Shown piece by piece: positions 54,309 to 62,863 of a stretch of DNA of 64,000 nt. Source of the stretch: Flavobacterium sp. (GTDB lineage: Bacteria; Bacteroidota; Bacteroidia; Flavobacteriales; Flavobacteriaceae); assembly GCA_023259675.1 (NCBI GenBank), contig JALRGT010000001.1:209656-273655 (forward strand), in the 5' to 3' direction. How positions within the stretch are numbered: position 1 is the stretch's first letter; each line of letters begins with the position of its first letter. A model generated the notes under the pieces. That model worked only from the letters and a program-made list of their open reading frames with translations, searched no databases and was not told the origin of the DNA. The position numbers and the translations under genes are program-made.

Positions 54309-56138
54309 ATGGATAAGAATTTATTAAAACTAATCCCCTACACTAAGCCTTATAAATATCATATTATTTGGAACGTGACCTACAACGTTTTGTATGCCTT
54401 GTTTAGCACGATTTCTATGCTTACACTTTTCCCCGTACTTGAAGTACTTTTCGGAAAAACCAAAACGATATACAAAGCGCCTACCTACACAGGAATTGAA
54501 AATGCAAAAGAGTATATTTATGATTTACTTTATTACAAAATTTCAGAATTAACAAAAGAAAACAGTATTCAAATTGCACTTTTATTTGTAGTCGCATTAG
54601 TTATCATAACATTTTTATTCAAAAATTTATTTAATTATTTGGCTTCGTTTCACATCATGCACCTCAAAAATGGGGTATTGAGAGATTTACGAAAATCAAT
54701 GTATAATAAAATAATAGAATTACCCATTTCCTATTATTCAGAAAAAAGAAAAGGAGACATCATGGCCCGAATGCTGGGAGATGTCAATGAAGTTCAAAAT
54801 TCATTCTTTTCTATTTTAGAACTTGTTATAAAAGAACCCTTGACAATTGTTTTTGCTTTGGTAACGATGTTTATCATAAGTACCAAACTAACTCTTTTTG
54901 TTTTGGTTTTCATGCCCATTTCCGGGTATATAATTTCTAAAGTAGCAAAAAATCTTAGAGCAAAATCTTTACAGGCCCAAAAAGAAAGTGGTTTTTTAAT
55001 TTCTATTGTTGATGAAAGTTTAGGTGGTTTAAAGGTCATCAAAAGTTATAATGCAGAAACTAACTTTAGAAGCAAATTTGACTACTCCGTAAACCGATTG
55101 TTGAATTTAACCAACAGCATTGGACGCAAAAACAATTTAGCGACACCCTTAAGTGAATTTCTAGGAATTGTAACAATTGCCACTTTACTTTTTTACGGCG
55201 GAAACTTAGTTTTGATTGAAAAAACATTAGACGGCTCAGCCTTTATTGTTTATCTCACATTGGCTTTCAATATTCTTACTCCAGCCAAAGCCATATCTAA
55301 AGCATCCTATGCCGTAAAAAATGGTTTAGCCGCTGCAGAACGGGTTTTTGAAATCTTAGAGGTTAAAAATGAAATTACTTCAAAAGAGAATGCGGTTGAA
55401 AAAACATCATTTGATTCTGAAATATCCATTCAAAATATCAACTTCAAATATGAAGACGAAAATGTGCTAAATAATTTTTCCCTTACGGTAAAAAAAGGAC
55501 AAACTGTGGCTTTGGTAGGACAATCCGGAAGTGGAAAAAGTACCATTGCGAATCTACTGACTCGTTTTTATGATGTTAATGAAGGCACCATTAAAATAGA
55601 TGGAATCGACATTAAAGACATGAACTTACAATCTCTTCGTGGTTTAATGGGGCTGGTAACTCAAGACAGCATCTTATTTAATGACTCCATCAAAGCAAAT
55701 ATTTCATTAGGAAAGCTAAATGCTACCGATGAAGAAATCATTGAAGCCTTAAAAATTGCCAATGCATATGAATTTGTAAAAGATTTACCTAAAGGAATAC
55801 ACACCAACATTGGCGATAGCGGAAACAAACTTTCAGGTGGACAGAAACAAAGACTTTCTATTGCCCGTGCTGTTTTGAAAAACCCGCCTATTATGATCCT
55901 CGACGAAGCAACATCAGCATTGGATACCGAGAGCGAGAAATTTGTACAGGTGGCTTTAGAAAACATGATGCAAAACAGAACTTCAATTGTAATCGCTCAC
56001 CGACTTTCTACCATCCAAAAAGCAGATACCATAATCGTTATGCAAAAAGGTAAAATTGCAGAACAAGGAACGCATGAGGAATTAATTGCCCTAAATGGCA
56101 CTTATAACAAATTAGTAACGCTGCAGTCATTTGAATAA
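54309..56138 (+). CDS. ABC exporter, MsbA-like half-transporter
   Basis: A 609-residue half-transporter: six transmembrane segments in about residues 20-330, then an ATP-binding domain with Walker A LVGQSGSGKSTIAN, signature LSGGQKQRLSIARAV, Walker B IMILDEATSALD and the His of IAHRLSTIQ. It acts as a dimer. MsbA-type members flip lipid A-core, but many related exporters of this plan move lipids or drugs. Its position just after the phosphohexomutase gene favours an envelope role. It ends 15 bases before the hairpin that covers the next start codon. Confidence 0.92.
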   Translation: MDKNLLKLIPYTKPYKYHIIWNVTYNVLYALFSTISMLTLFPVLEVLFGKTKTIYKAPTYTGIENAKEYIYDLLYYKISELTKENSIQIALLFVVALVIITFLFKNLFNYLASFHIMHLKNGVLRDLRKSMYNKIIELPISYYSEKRKGDIMARMLGDVNEVQNSFFSILELVIKEPLTIVFALVTMFIISTKLTLFVLVFMPISGYIISKVAKNLRAKSLQAQKESGFLISIVDESLGGLKVIKSYNAETNFRSKFDYSVNRLLNLTNSIGRKNNLATPLSEFLGIVTIATLLFYGGNLVLIEKTLDGSAFIVYLTLAFNILTPAKAISKASYAVKNGLAAAERVFEILEVKNEITSKENAVEKTSFDSEISIQNINFKYEDENVLNNFSLTVKKGQTVALVGQSGSGKSTIANLLTRFYDVNEGTIKIDGIDIKDMNLQSLRGLMGLVTQDSILFNDSIKANISLGKLNATDEEIIEALKIANAYEFVKDLPKGIHTNIGDSGNKLSGGQKQRLSIARAVLKNPPIMILDEATSALDTESEKFVQVALENMMQNRTSIVIAHRLSTIQKADTIIVMQKGKIAEQGTHEELIALNGTYNKLVTLQSFE

Positions 56139-56153
56139 TGAGCGGAGAGTTGT

Positions 56154-56188
56154 ATCTTTAGACTTAAAAATTATTTAAGTCTAAAGAT
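56154..56188 (+). promoter_or_regulatory. Perfect hairpin covering the start codon of the DUF2971 gene
   Basis: Arms ATCTTTAGACTTAAA (56154-56168) and the exact complement (56174-56188) enclose a five-base AATTA loop; three further pairs including two G-U extend it. The ATG at 56187-56189 lies in the right arm, so the start would be hidden in the folded mRNA. No T run follows, so it is a poor terminator. Confidence 0.7.
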
Positions 56189-56888
56189 GTACCTCAACAA
56201 TCCAAACATTATACTTCCTGAAGACCAAAATACTATTGTTTGGAAATACTTGGACTTATCCAAATTTTTAAATTTATTGTTATCTAAAAAACTATTTATG
56301 TCCCGGTCGGATAAGTTTGAAGATCAATACGAAGGCACTTTTAGTGAACCTACATTTGAGGAAATCAAAAAACTATCGATCGACAATCCTGATTTCTTAC
56401 ATTATTACAAAACACATCGAGAGAAAGTTGCCATTAGCAGTTGGCATATCAATGAATACGAATCCTTTGCCATGTGGCAAATATTCACTCAAAACAGCGA
56501 GGGTTTAGCCATTCAATCTACTATTGGCCGACTTCAAAAAGCCTTACATCCGGAAACTCATTTTACTCAATATATTGGCGAGGTCAATTATATCGATTAC
56601 AAGAAAGAATACATTCCGTTTGATGATATGTTTTTTCCTTTTTTATTCAAACGAAAAAGTTTTCAGTACGAGCGAGAGGTTCGTATTATTTCTGACACCT
56701 CAGAGAGTTCTATAAAACTTAATGATGGTTTGAAAATTAGCGTAGACATAAATGAACTCATTGAAAAAATCTACATCCACCCAAAATCAGAGAATTGGTA
56801 TAAAAAGCTGGTAATCGATTTGGTGAGACAATTGGGATTTGATTTTCAAATTGAAAAATCGGACCTTGAAAGTGATATTTTGATTTAG
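56187..56888 (+). CDS. DUF2971 domain-containing protein
   Basis: A 233-residue soluble protein with the DUF2971 layout: WKYLDLSKFLNLLLSKKLFMSR near the N-terminus, the FEDQYEG segment, SSWHINEYESFAMWQIF in the middle and YEREVRII near the end. Biochemical function is not established. The start codon sits inside a 15-base-pair hairpin (56154-56188), which suggests translational control or that the real start is a later codon, although I see no better one. It may share the MsbA-like transcript. Base composition is like the rest of the window. Confidence 0.8.
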   Translation: MYLNNPNIILPEDQNTIVWKYLDLSKFLNLLLSKKLFMSRSDKFEDQYEGTFSEPTFEEIKKLSIDNPDFLHYYKTHREKVAISSWHINEYESFAMWQIFTQNSEGLAIQSTIGRLQKALHPETHFTQYIGEVNYIDYKKEYIPFDDMFFPFLFKRKSFQYEREVRIISDTSESSIKLNDGLKISVDINELIEKIYIHPKSENWYKKLVIDLVRQLGFDFQIEKSDLESDILI

Positions 56889-56892
56889 ATTT

Positions 56893-57615
56893 TTAAATAG
56901 GCTTGTATTTCATCACATTCCATTCCTCTTTAGACAAATCAATATAATTATAATGCACTACATCATTTTTATCAAATTGTCCGTTTTTATTGGTATCCTC
57001 AACGGTTCTAAAATACAATCTGCTTTTTGATTCTATTAAACTCCAATCTATCAATTCCTGAAAGTCCATAGAAACTTTGGTAAAACGCTTCCCACTTATT
57101 TCACTCAGATACAAACATTTGATATCACTGGTATCTAATTTTCCGTCTTTATTTGTATCTAAATCCACCATGGTATACACCATAACTTGTTTTTTACTTC
57201 TATCGGATACTGATTTAAGATAGGTCGCAGTTTGAATCAAAACGGGCTTTTTCGTTAAAGCTATAAGGGAATCTGAATCTGTTTTTTGAAATTTTAAGTT
57301 TTGTAAATATCCCGTTATTTCGTTTTCAGCATAATTCGAAATGGTAAAACTCAAATCCATTACACTTGAAGAACCATATTTTGCCTTTGTCCCTTTTTCA
57401 TAAACACGTAAATCGCCAACAGGATGTATCAAATAATCTGTTCCTTCCATTTGAATGGGTAAGTCAGAAATAGCAACCTGAACCGAATCAACTTTAGCAA
57501 GTCCCGCTGCTTTACTAGCTACATCATATATTACTTTGGGCTTCTCTGCTTCCTTATTACAACTAACTAAAAGTAAAATAGAAATCCCTAAATACACTAA
57601 AGGCAACTTTTTCAT
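56893..57615 (-). CDS. Lipoprotein with two EF-hand-like calcium loops
   Basis: A 240-residue protein with lipobox Cys19 (LLLVSC). In the second half two loops match the EF-hand or dockerin calcium pattern: DTNKDGKLDTSD and DTNKNGQFDKND, each DxNxDGxxD with small changes. The rest is beta-rich and has no named family. The calcium loops suggest structural binding at the cell surface. A -7 box at 57642-57649 gives it an independent promoter. It is convergent with the DUF2971 gene at a distance of four bases. Confidence 0.75.
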   Translation of the reverse strand: MKKLPLVYLGISILLLVSCNKEAEKPKVIYDVASKAAGLAKVDSVQVAISDLPIQMEGTDYLIHPVGDLRVYEKGTKAKYGSSSVMDLSFTISNYAENEITGYLQNLKFQKTDSDSLIALTKKPVLIQTATYLKSVSDRSKKQVMVYTMVDLDTNKDGKLDTSDIKCLYLSEISGKRFTKVSMDFQELIDWSLIESKSRLYFRTVEDTNKNGQFDKNDVVHYNYIDLSKEEWNVMKYKPI

Positions 57616-57641
57616 AATAATGAAATATTAAATAATAAATT

Positions 57642-57649
57642 CAAATGTA
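57642..57649 (-). promoter_or_regulatory. -7 box of the EF-hand lipoprotein gene
   Basis: Minus-strand TACATTTG, consensus match, 26 bases before the ATG at 57615. Confidence 0.45.
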
Positions 57650-57708
57650 ATCAATTTTAAAAACGGTTCTCCTTATTTTACCGTCAATTTATGCGCTTCT
57701 ATAAATTT

Positions 57709-60177
57709 TTAAAATCTGGCATTCAACTTCACATTAAAAACTCTGGTGGTCATGTAATTTGGAATCGCATATTCCTTTTTTGAATACACATCCCGAACCC
57801 AAGTATTGGTAATGGCGTTTTGATTATTAAAAAGATTGAAAATTTCCAATCCAACAGCCAGTTCCTTGATATTACCCATCCACCCACTTTTTACTTTATC
57901 TGGAGTATTTTCAATTAAAATTTTAGAAAAACCAACATCTACCCTTCTATAATCATTCAATCTATTTTGATACAGATACGGATTGGCATAGGATGGCGAA
58001 CCTCCCGGCAATCCAGTATTATAAACCAAATTCAAATATAATTTCACACTTGGAATACTAGGCATATAATCTTGAAAAAGAATTCCAAATTTTAATCGCT
58101 GGTCTGTAGGTCTTGCTATATATCCTTTGTTATCACTATTTTCCTCCGTTTTAAGATAACCGAAACTAAACCAAGATTCCGTACCCGGAACAAATTCTCC
58201 ATTCAGCCTAAAATCAATTCCTTGGGCATATGCTTTTGCAATATTTGACGCAGCATATCGTATCCTTACATTATCAATCGTATATGTATTTACATCTGTT
58301 AAAGACTTATAATACAATTCAGAAACTAATTTAAAGGGACGGTTATTTATTTTAAAACTATAATCATTACTTAAAACAAAATGAATGGATTGTTGGGCTC
58401 TAACATTAGGATTTACAACACCATCAGCCGAACGCAATTCTCTATAAAAAGGTGGCTGATGATACAGCCCTCCCGAAATTCTAAAAAACATATCCTCTTC
58501 CCATTTGGGTTTTAAAGTAATTTGCATTCTCGGACTAAAAACGTAATGCGATTCTCCTTTTATATCAGCTCCAGAAACTTCCCAACTATGCATTCGAATC
58601 CCAGTATTAAACCACACTTCTGTACTTCCCAAAAATCCTTTAGCATTCCATTGTCCATACCCGGAAAATCTATTAATGGTATTAAAATTAGTGGCACTTA
58701 CATTTTGATATGGCACTAATGGACCGGAATAAGTTGTATAGGGTTGGTCGTTTTTAGGCAAATCTATAATGGGCGGATGTATTGAAAAACCGGCTGAATC
58801 AATTATTTCCCATTCTGAAATTCGATCCCGTATAGATTCACGGGTATATTTTGCTCCCCACTCTAATTGACTTTTATTCCAATCATGAAATCCTTTTATC
58901 TCAGCATTAACAATTAAAGCATCCAAATCATTACGGGCATGATTCAATTGCGAACCTATTCCAGTTGTATAAGCAACATCCCCATAAGTTTCAGAACCAA
59001 TCGTTGCGTCAACATCACCTAAACGGTATTGAGCCAAAATATCAAAATATTCTTGTTCTAAAGTGTGAAAGACAGAGCCAATATATTTTAAACTAAAACT
59101 TTCTGACACCTTATAAGTGGTCTTAATCGCTCCAAAATAAGTATCGTATTTGTCTTTCTCCTGACCTTCATAATAGACCGAAAGTACCATCGGCTGATCT
59201 AAAGTTCCAAAATTAGTCTTCCGAATCAAAGGCTGGTATTGGTATTTATTTTGAGAAATATTCCCCAGAAAACTCCATTGCCATTTTTCGGAAGCCCGGA
59301 AATTAACATTGGTTTGCACATCTACAAATACCGGTGTATAATTAGTTTCAGTCTCTTGACTTTTTACCAAAAGACTATTGTTCCTGTAACGAACACCTGT
59401 AATAGCGGACCACTTTTTGTTTTTTGAAACCGCATCCACAGAAAAACTTCCTCCTAGCAAACTAGTTTCGAGTGTAGCGCCAAATTTCACTGGTTTTCGA
59501 TACGTAATATCCAAAACCGAAGATAATTTATCTCCGTATTTTGCCTGAAAACCTCCAGCAGAGAAATCGATGTTTTGAACTAAATCAGTATTGGTAAAGC
59601 TTAACCCTTCCTGCTGACCGGAACGAATCAAAAAAGGTCTGTAAATTTCAATTTCATTAACATAAACGAGGTTTTCATCATAATTCCCACCCCGAACAGA
59701 ATATTGAGTACTCAATTCATTATTAGAATTGACTCCTGGCAAGGTTTTTAAAACGTTCTCAACACCAGCGTTGGCTCCAGGTATTTTCTGAATCATATTG
59801 GAATCGATATTGGTAATCCCAATTACTTGTTTTTTGTTATTCGAAGTCACAATAACCTCTCCTATTTGTTCTTGTTTATCATTCAAGACCAAATTCAATT
59901 CATATTCTTCATCGCTTTTTAATTCAATTAAAATGGTCGCTTTTTTAAAGGACACATGCGTAAAAAAAATAGATGTTTTTTGATTGGCTGGAATTTTCAA
60001 CACATAAGCACCATTACCATTAGTTTGGGTTGTAACACCCAGACAAGTAATATTGACATTGGCCACAGCCTTATTATCCTTATTCAGGATAATTCCTTTT
60101 ACGCGAGCAAATTGAGCAAAAGATGAAAATCCTATGCAGAAGAGAATAAAAACAAAGATTATTTTTTTGAAATTCAA
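57709..60177 (-). CDS. TonB-dependent receptor with carboxypeptidase-regulatory-like N-terminal domain
   Basis: An 822-residue outer-membrane receptor. A signal peptide (to about SFAQ, residue 22) precedes a CarboxypepD_reg-like domain (about 25-110), a plug domain (about 125-225, IPGANAGVENVLKTLPGVNSNNELS and RGGNYDENLVYVN) and a 22-strand beta barrel ending in NVKLNARF with C-terminal Phe. It lacks an adjacent SusD partner, so it is more likely to import siderophores, vitamins, peptides or metals than glycans. It lies 15 bases downstream of the M23 peptidase gene, so they are probably co-transcribed. Ligand unknown. Confidence 0.92.
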   Translation of the reverse strand: MNFKKIIFVFILFCIGFSSFAQFARVKGIILNKDNKAVANVNITCLGVTTQTNGNGAYVLKIPANQKTSIFFTHVSFKKATILIELKSDEEYELNLVLNDKQEQIGEVIVTSNNKKQVIGITNIDSNMIQKIPGANAGVENVLKTLPGVNSNNELSTQYSVRGGNYDENLVYVNEIEIYRPFLIRSGQQEGLSFTNTDLVQNIDFSAGGFQAKYGDKLSSVLDITYRKPVKFGATLETSLLGGSFSVDAVSKNKKWSAITGVRYRNNSLLVKSQETETNYTPVFVDVQTNVNFRASEKWQWSFLGNISQNKYQYQPLIRKTNFGTLDQPMVLSVYYEGQEKDKYDTYFGAIKTTYKVSESFSLKYIGSVFHTLEQEYFDILAQYRLGDVDATIGSETYGDVAYTTGIGSQLNHARNDLDALIVNAEIKGFHDWNKSQLEWGAKYTRESIRDRISEWEIIDSAGFSIHPPIIDLPKNDQPYTTYSGPLVPYQNVSATNFNTINRFSGYGQWNAKGFLGSTEVWFNTGIRMHSWEVSGADIKGESHYVFSPRMQITLKPKWEEDMFFRISGGLYHQPPFYRELRSADGVVNPNVRAQQSIHFVLSNDYSFKINNRPFKLVSELYYKSLTDVNTYTIDNVRIRYAASNIAKAYAQGIDFRLNGEFVPGTESWFSFGYLKTEENSDNKGYIARPTDQRLKFGILFQDYMPSIPSVKLYLNLVYNTGLPGGSPSYANPYLYQNRLNDYRRVDVGFSKILIENTPDKVKSGWMGNIKELAVGLEIFNLFNNQNAITNTWVRDVYSKKEYAIPNYMTTRVFNVKLNARF

Positions 60178-60192
60178 GCTGACCGTAAATTA

Positions 60193-61887
60193 TTATTTTT
60201 GACTTCTGAAAAAGCGTGTCTCAAAAGTAGTTGAATTTCCAACATTATCAACCACCTCTACTTTCAAATCATTAGCCCCTTCAACAACAATTCCATCACT
60301 AAAATCGTGCGTTATTTTTCTTGTTTTATGATCATATTGAAACAAAATCCAATTCCCATTCAAATAGCCATTATAACTTTTAATTCCCGAGCCAGAATCA
60401 CTTATAGAGAGTTGAAGTGTTTTTTGAGCACTCAACCATTTCCCTTCAACAGAATTTCTGATAGAAACCGCTGGCGGAGTAGTATCAATAGCCAACTTAT
60501 AATTTCCTAAACTTTTTACTCTCGTCGTAAATACATTGTCTTTCCGGGTGGTATAATTATAGGATATTCTACCGTTTTTGGCAATATCAGCTATATAAAC
60601 TTTATCTCTTTTATCCTCGGTAAAGGTGTCATCTTCAATAGTAATAGTAAAAGAAGAATGTACTGGAACTGTATCATCGTGCAAATATAGAATCTGATTT
60701 CGGACATCAAAATTCATATTAAAATCTTCATAGAAAGTCTTGGCCGGAAAAAATACCGTCATATTGTCTTTAGCAAACATATTGTCTTTACCTGCCTTGA
60801 TATAATATTTCCCTTCTTCGACTGCGGCATCTACAATAGCTGCCGTAATATCATATTGTATCGGAACTGAAATTGTGGTGGTATTACCAAAAAAGTCGGA
60901 TACCTCAATGCGATAAGCAAAAGTCAAATTAGGAAGAACCGTCACAATCCCATTGGTTTCATCCGTTTTTAAAATGCTCAAATTAAAAGGACTTGTCATA
61001 AAAAGTTTCTGAACTCTTTGGTATGTTTTTTTATAACGGGAATAATCAATTAATGCATTTATATAACGCATTTCATCAAAAGAATAGGTGTCAAATTGAA
61101 AACCAAAATTAGGTTTCCCGTTTAAATAAGATTGTATTTTATAAGCGCCATTTTTTCCGTATGAAAGATTATCATAATCGACCGCTGATATTCCGAAACC
61201 AATTTTTCCGTTTGCCAAAACTTTGGAAGCTAAATAAGTACCATCTTTTTGTAAAGACAAATTAAGCAATAAAGGACGCTTGGATTGATTAACGGATGTT
61301 CCTTCTAAGGGATACACATATACCGCAGAAACCAGAGGCTTTTTAGTGTCTTTTATAAATTGATCATACCCAAATAACAATGGATTGATAATCTTCTCCG
61401 TTTTAGTGTCGCGAAATTCAAAATGCAAATGAGGTCCTTCTGAAGAACCAGTATTTCCGGATAATGCAATTACCTGACCCTTTTTAATTTCCAACTCATT
61501 TTGTTTTGGAAACAGCTCAATTTCAAAAGACTTTTCTTTATACTGCGCCTTCTTTATATAATCTGCGATAGCACCACTGGTTCTCTGCAAATGGCAATAT
61601 ACGGTTGTAAACCCATTAGGATGATTAATATAAATTGCACTACCATTTCCATATGTTGAAATTTTTATTCGAGACACATATCCATCGGCAACAGCATAAA
61701 CTTTAAGGCCTTCTTTCGCCAATGTCGTAAGATCAAAACCAGCATGAAAATGATTCGGTCGCAACTCTCCAAAATTTCCGGATAGCTTCATTGGGATATC
61801 GAGTGGAACTCCAAAATAATCTTTAGGATACTCCTGTTGAGAAAAAATAGAACACGAAAAAAACAGAAAAAAAACAACAAATCTCAT
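60193..61887 (-). CDS. M23-family metallopeptidase (secreted endopeptidase)
   Basis: The start is best set at 61887, where MRFVVFFLFFSCSIFSQQ forms a signal peptide; the longer frame to 61944 adds residues without such character. The 564-residue protein has an N-terminal M23 domain with HFHAGFD (His and Asp zinc ligands) and HLHFEFRD (HxH), so it looks active; such LytM enzymes cut peptidoglycan crosslinks. The C-terminal 350 residues are beta-rich Ig-like modules. The TonB-receptor gene follows after 15 bases. Cell-wall remodelling linked to receptor placement is an inference. Confidence 0.9.
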   Translation of the reverse strand: MRFVVFFLFFSCSIFSQQEYPKDYFGVPLDIPMKLSGNFGELRPNHFHAGFDLTTLAKEGLKVYAVADGYVSRIKISTYGNGSAIYINHPNGFTTVYCHLQRTSGAIADYIKKAQYKEKSFEIELFPKQNELEIKKGQVIALSGNTGSSEGPHLHFEFRDTKTEKIINPLLFGYDQFIKDTKKPLVSAVYVYPLEGTSVNQSKRPLLLNLSLQKDGTYLASKVLANGKIGFGISAVDYDNLSYGKNGAYKIQSYLNGKPNFGFQFDTYSFDEMRYINALIDYSRYKKTYQRVQKLFMTSPFNLSILKTDETNGIVTVLPNLTFAYRIEVSDFFGNTTTISVPIQYDITAAIVDAAVEEGKYYIKAGKDNMFAKDNMTVFFPAKTFYEDFNMNFDVRNQILYLHDDTVPVHSSFTITIEDDTFTEDKRDKVYIADIAKNGRISYNYTTRKDNVFTTRVKSLGNYKLAIDTTPPAVSIRNSVEGKWLSAQKTLQLSISDSGSGIKSYNGYLNGNWILFQYDHKTRKITHDFSDGIVVEGANDLKVEVVDNVGNSTTFETRFFRSQK

Positions 61888-62007
61888 GGTTAACATTTTT
61901 GCTAAGATAAAAAAAGTATTACTGTTAGCTTTATAAAAAGACACAAATCCGTAATTGATTATACATCAATATCTTGATAATTTTAAAATAAAAAAACCAA
62001 TAAAATA

Positions 62008-62037
62008 TTGTAATAATAAAAAGTAATACTAAATTTG
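62008..62037 (+). promoter_or_regulatory. Promoter of the zapA operon
   Basis: TTG (62008-62010), 19-base spacer and TAAATTTG (62030-62037): complete promoter. Transcript start near 62044, leader about 22 bases. Confidence 0.7.
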
Positions 62038-62065
62038 TAATATTAAGTAATGAATAGGACCTATA

Positions 62066-62356
62066 ATGAGTGTAATTGCAGAAATAATTGATACTCTTGA
62101 AAATAAGCTTGAAAAACTTATTCTAAAAATAAAAAATTTAGAAAAAAACAATCAAGAATTAAAAATCGAATTAACAAAATCTGCACAAATCATACAAACT
62201 CAGTCAAATGAGATTGAAGCGTTAAAATCGCAGTATGAGACACTTAAAATTGCCAATTCACTACTGGGCAGCGAAGATAATAAGAGAGATACGAAGCTAA
62301 AAATAAATTCATTAATTCGTGAAATTGATTACTGTATTGCACAGCTATCAGATTAA
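62066..62356 (+). CDS. Coiled-coil protein next to zapA (ZapB-like role possible)
   Basis: This 96-residue protein is almost wholly a heptad-patterned coiled coil (LEKLILKIKNLEKNNQELKI ... QTQSNEIEALKSQYETLKI), with a short C-terminal part. Its position five bases before zapA and its shape suggest a partner of ZapA in organising FtsZ, similar to ZapB in other bacteria, but sequence similarity cannot show this. It has a complete promoter at 62008-62037. Confidence 0.78.
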   Translation: MSVIAEIIDTLENKLEKLILKIKNLEKNNQELKIELTKSAQIIQTQSNEIEALKSQYETLKIANSLLGSEDNKRDTKLKINSLIREIDYCIAQLSD

Positions 62357-62361
62357 AAAAC

Positions 62362-62655
62362 ATGGACGAAAAGCTTAAAATTAAAATATCAATTGCAGAC
62401 AGAGTCTATCCGTTAACAGTAGACATGTCACAGGAAGAAGGACTAAGAAGTGCTTCTAAAAAAATTGATGTGATGATAAAGCAATTTGAAGAAAATTATG
62501 CGGTACGGGATAAACAAGATGTTTTGGCCATGTGCGCATTACAATTTGCTTCACAAGCAGAACAAAAACAAATTGACAACGCTATCAATGGAGAAGAAAC
62601 CATTGAAAGAATAAAAAAAATCAATGCGGTTTTAGATCAATATCTCGATAATTAA
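62362..62655 (+). CDS. zapA: Cell division protein ZapA
   Basis: A 97-residue ZapA: KLKIKISIADRVYPLTVDMS globular head, then SKKIDVMIKQFEENYAV and MCALQFASQAEQKQ leading into a C-terminal coiled coil. ZapA tetramers crosslink FtsZ filaments at the division site. It follows the coiled-coil gene by five bases. A 6S-type RNA and rny lie downstream, a gene order seen in other bacteria. Confidence 0.93.
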   Translation: MDEKLKIKISIADRVYPLTVDMSQEEGLRSASKKIDVMIKQFEENYAVRDKQDVLAMCALQFASQAEQKQIDNAINGEETIERIKKINAVLDQYLDN

Positions 62656-62680
62656 CGTTCTTTACATAGACTAAGATACT

Positions 62681-62842
62681 GCCTACATTAGTTCACATTT
62701 GGTAAACTCAACACTAACAAATTAGAATGAGCAAATCATCACTACTAAAGCATGCCACGCTCCGGCGAGGAAACTTGAACAGTGAGTTAGCTCAAAACTT
62801 GTCAATTCGAGTTTATTCAAGCAATCTAATGTAGGCTTTTTT
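62681..62842 (+). ncRNA. ssrS: 6S RNA (6S-Flavo type)
   Basis: A 156-base structured element between zapA and rny, without an open frame. GCCTACATTAG (62681-62691) pairs exactly with CTAATGTAGGC (62826-62836) to form the closing stem, followed by T6. Inside, TAAACTC (62703-62709) pairs with GAGTTTA (62809-62815), then a wide unpaired region and an apical part with short GC-containing stems. A long rod with a central bulge, ended by a T run and sited next to zapA, is the form of 6S RNA, which binds RNA polymerase and inhibits it in stationary phase. Alignment with the 6S-Flavo covariance model would confirm it. Confidence 0.8.
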
Positions 62843-62863
62843 ATATATAAATTTTAAACAAAC

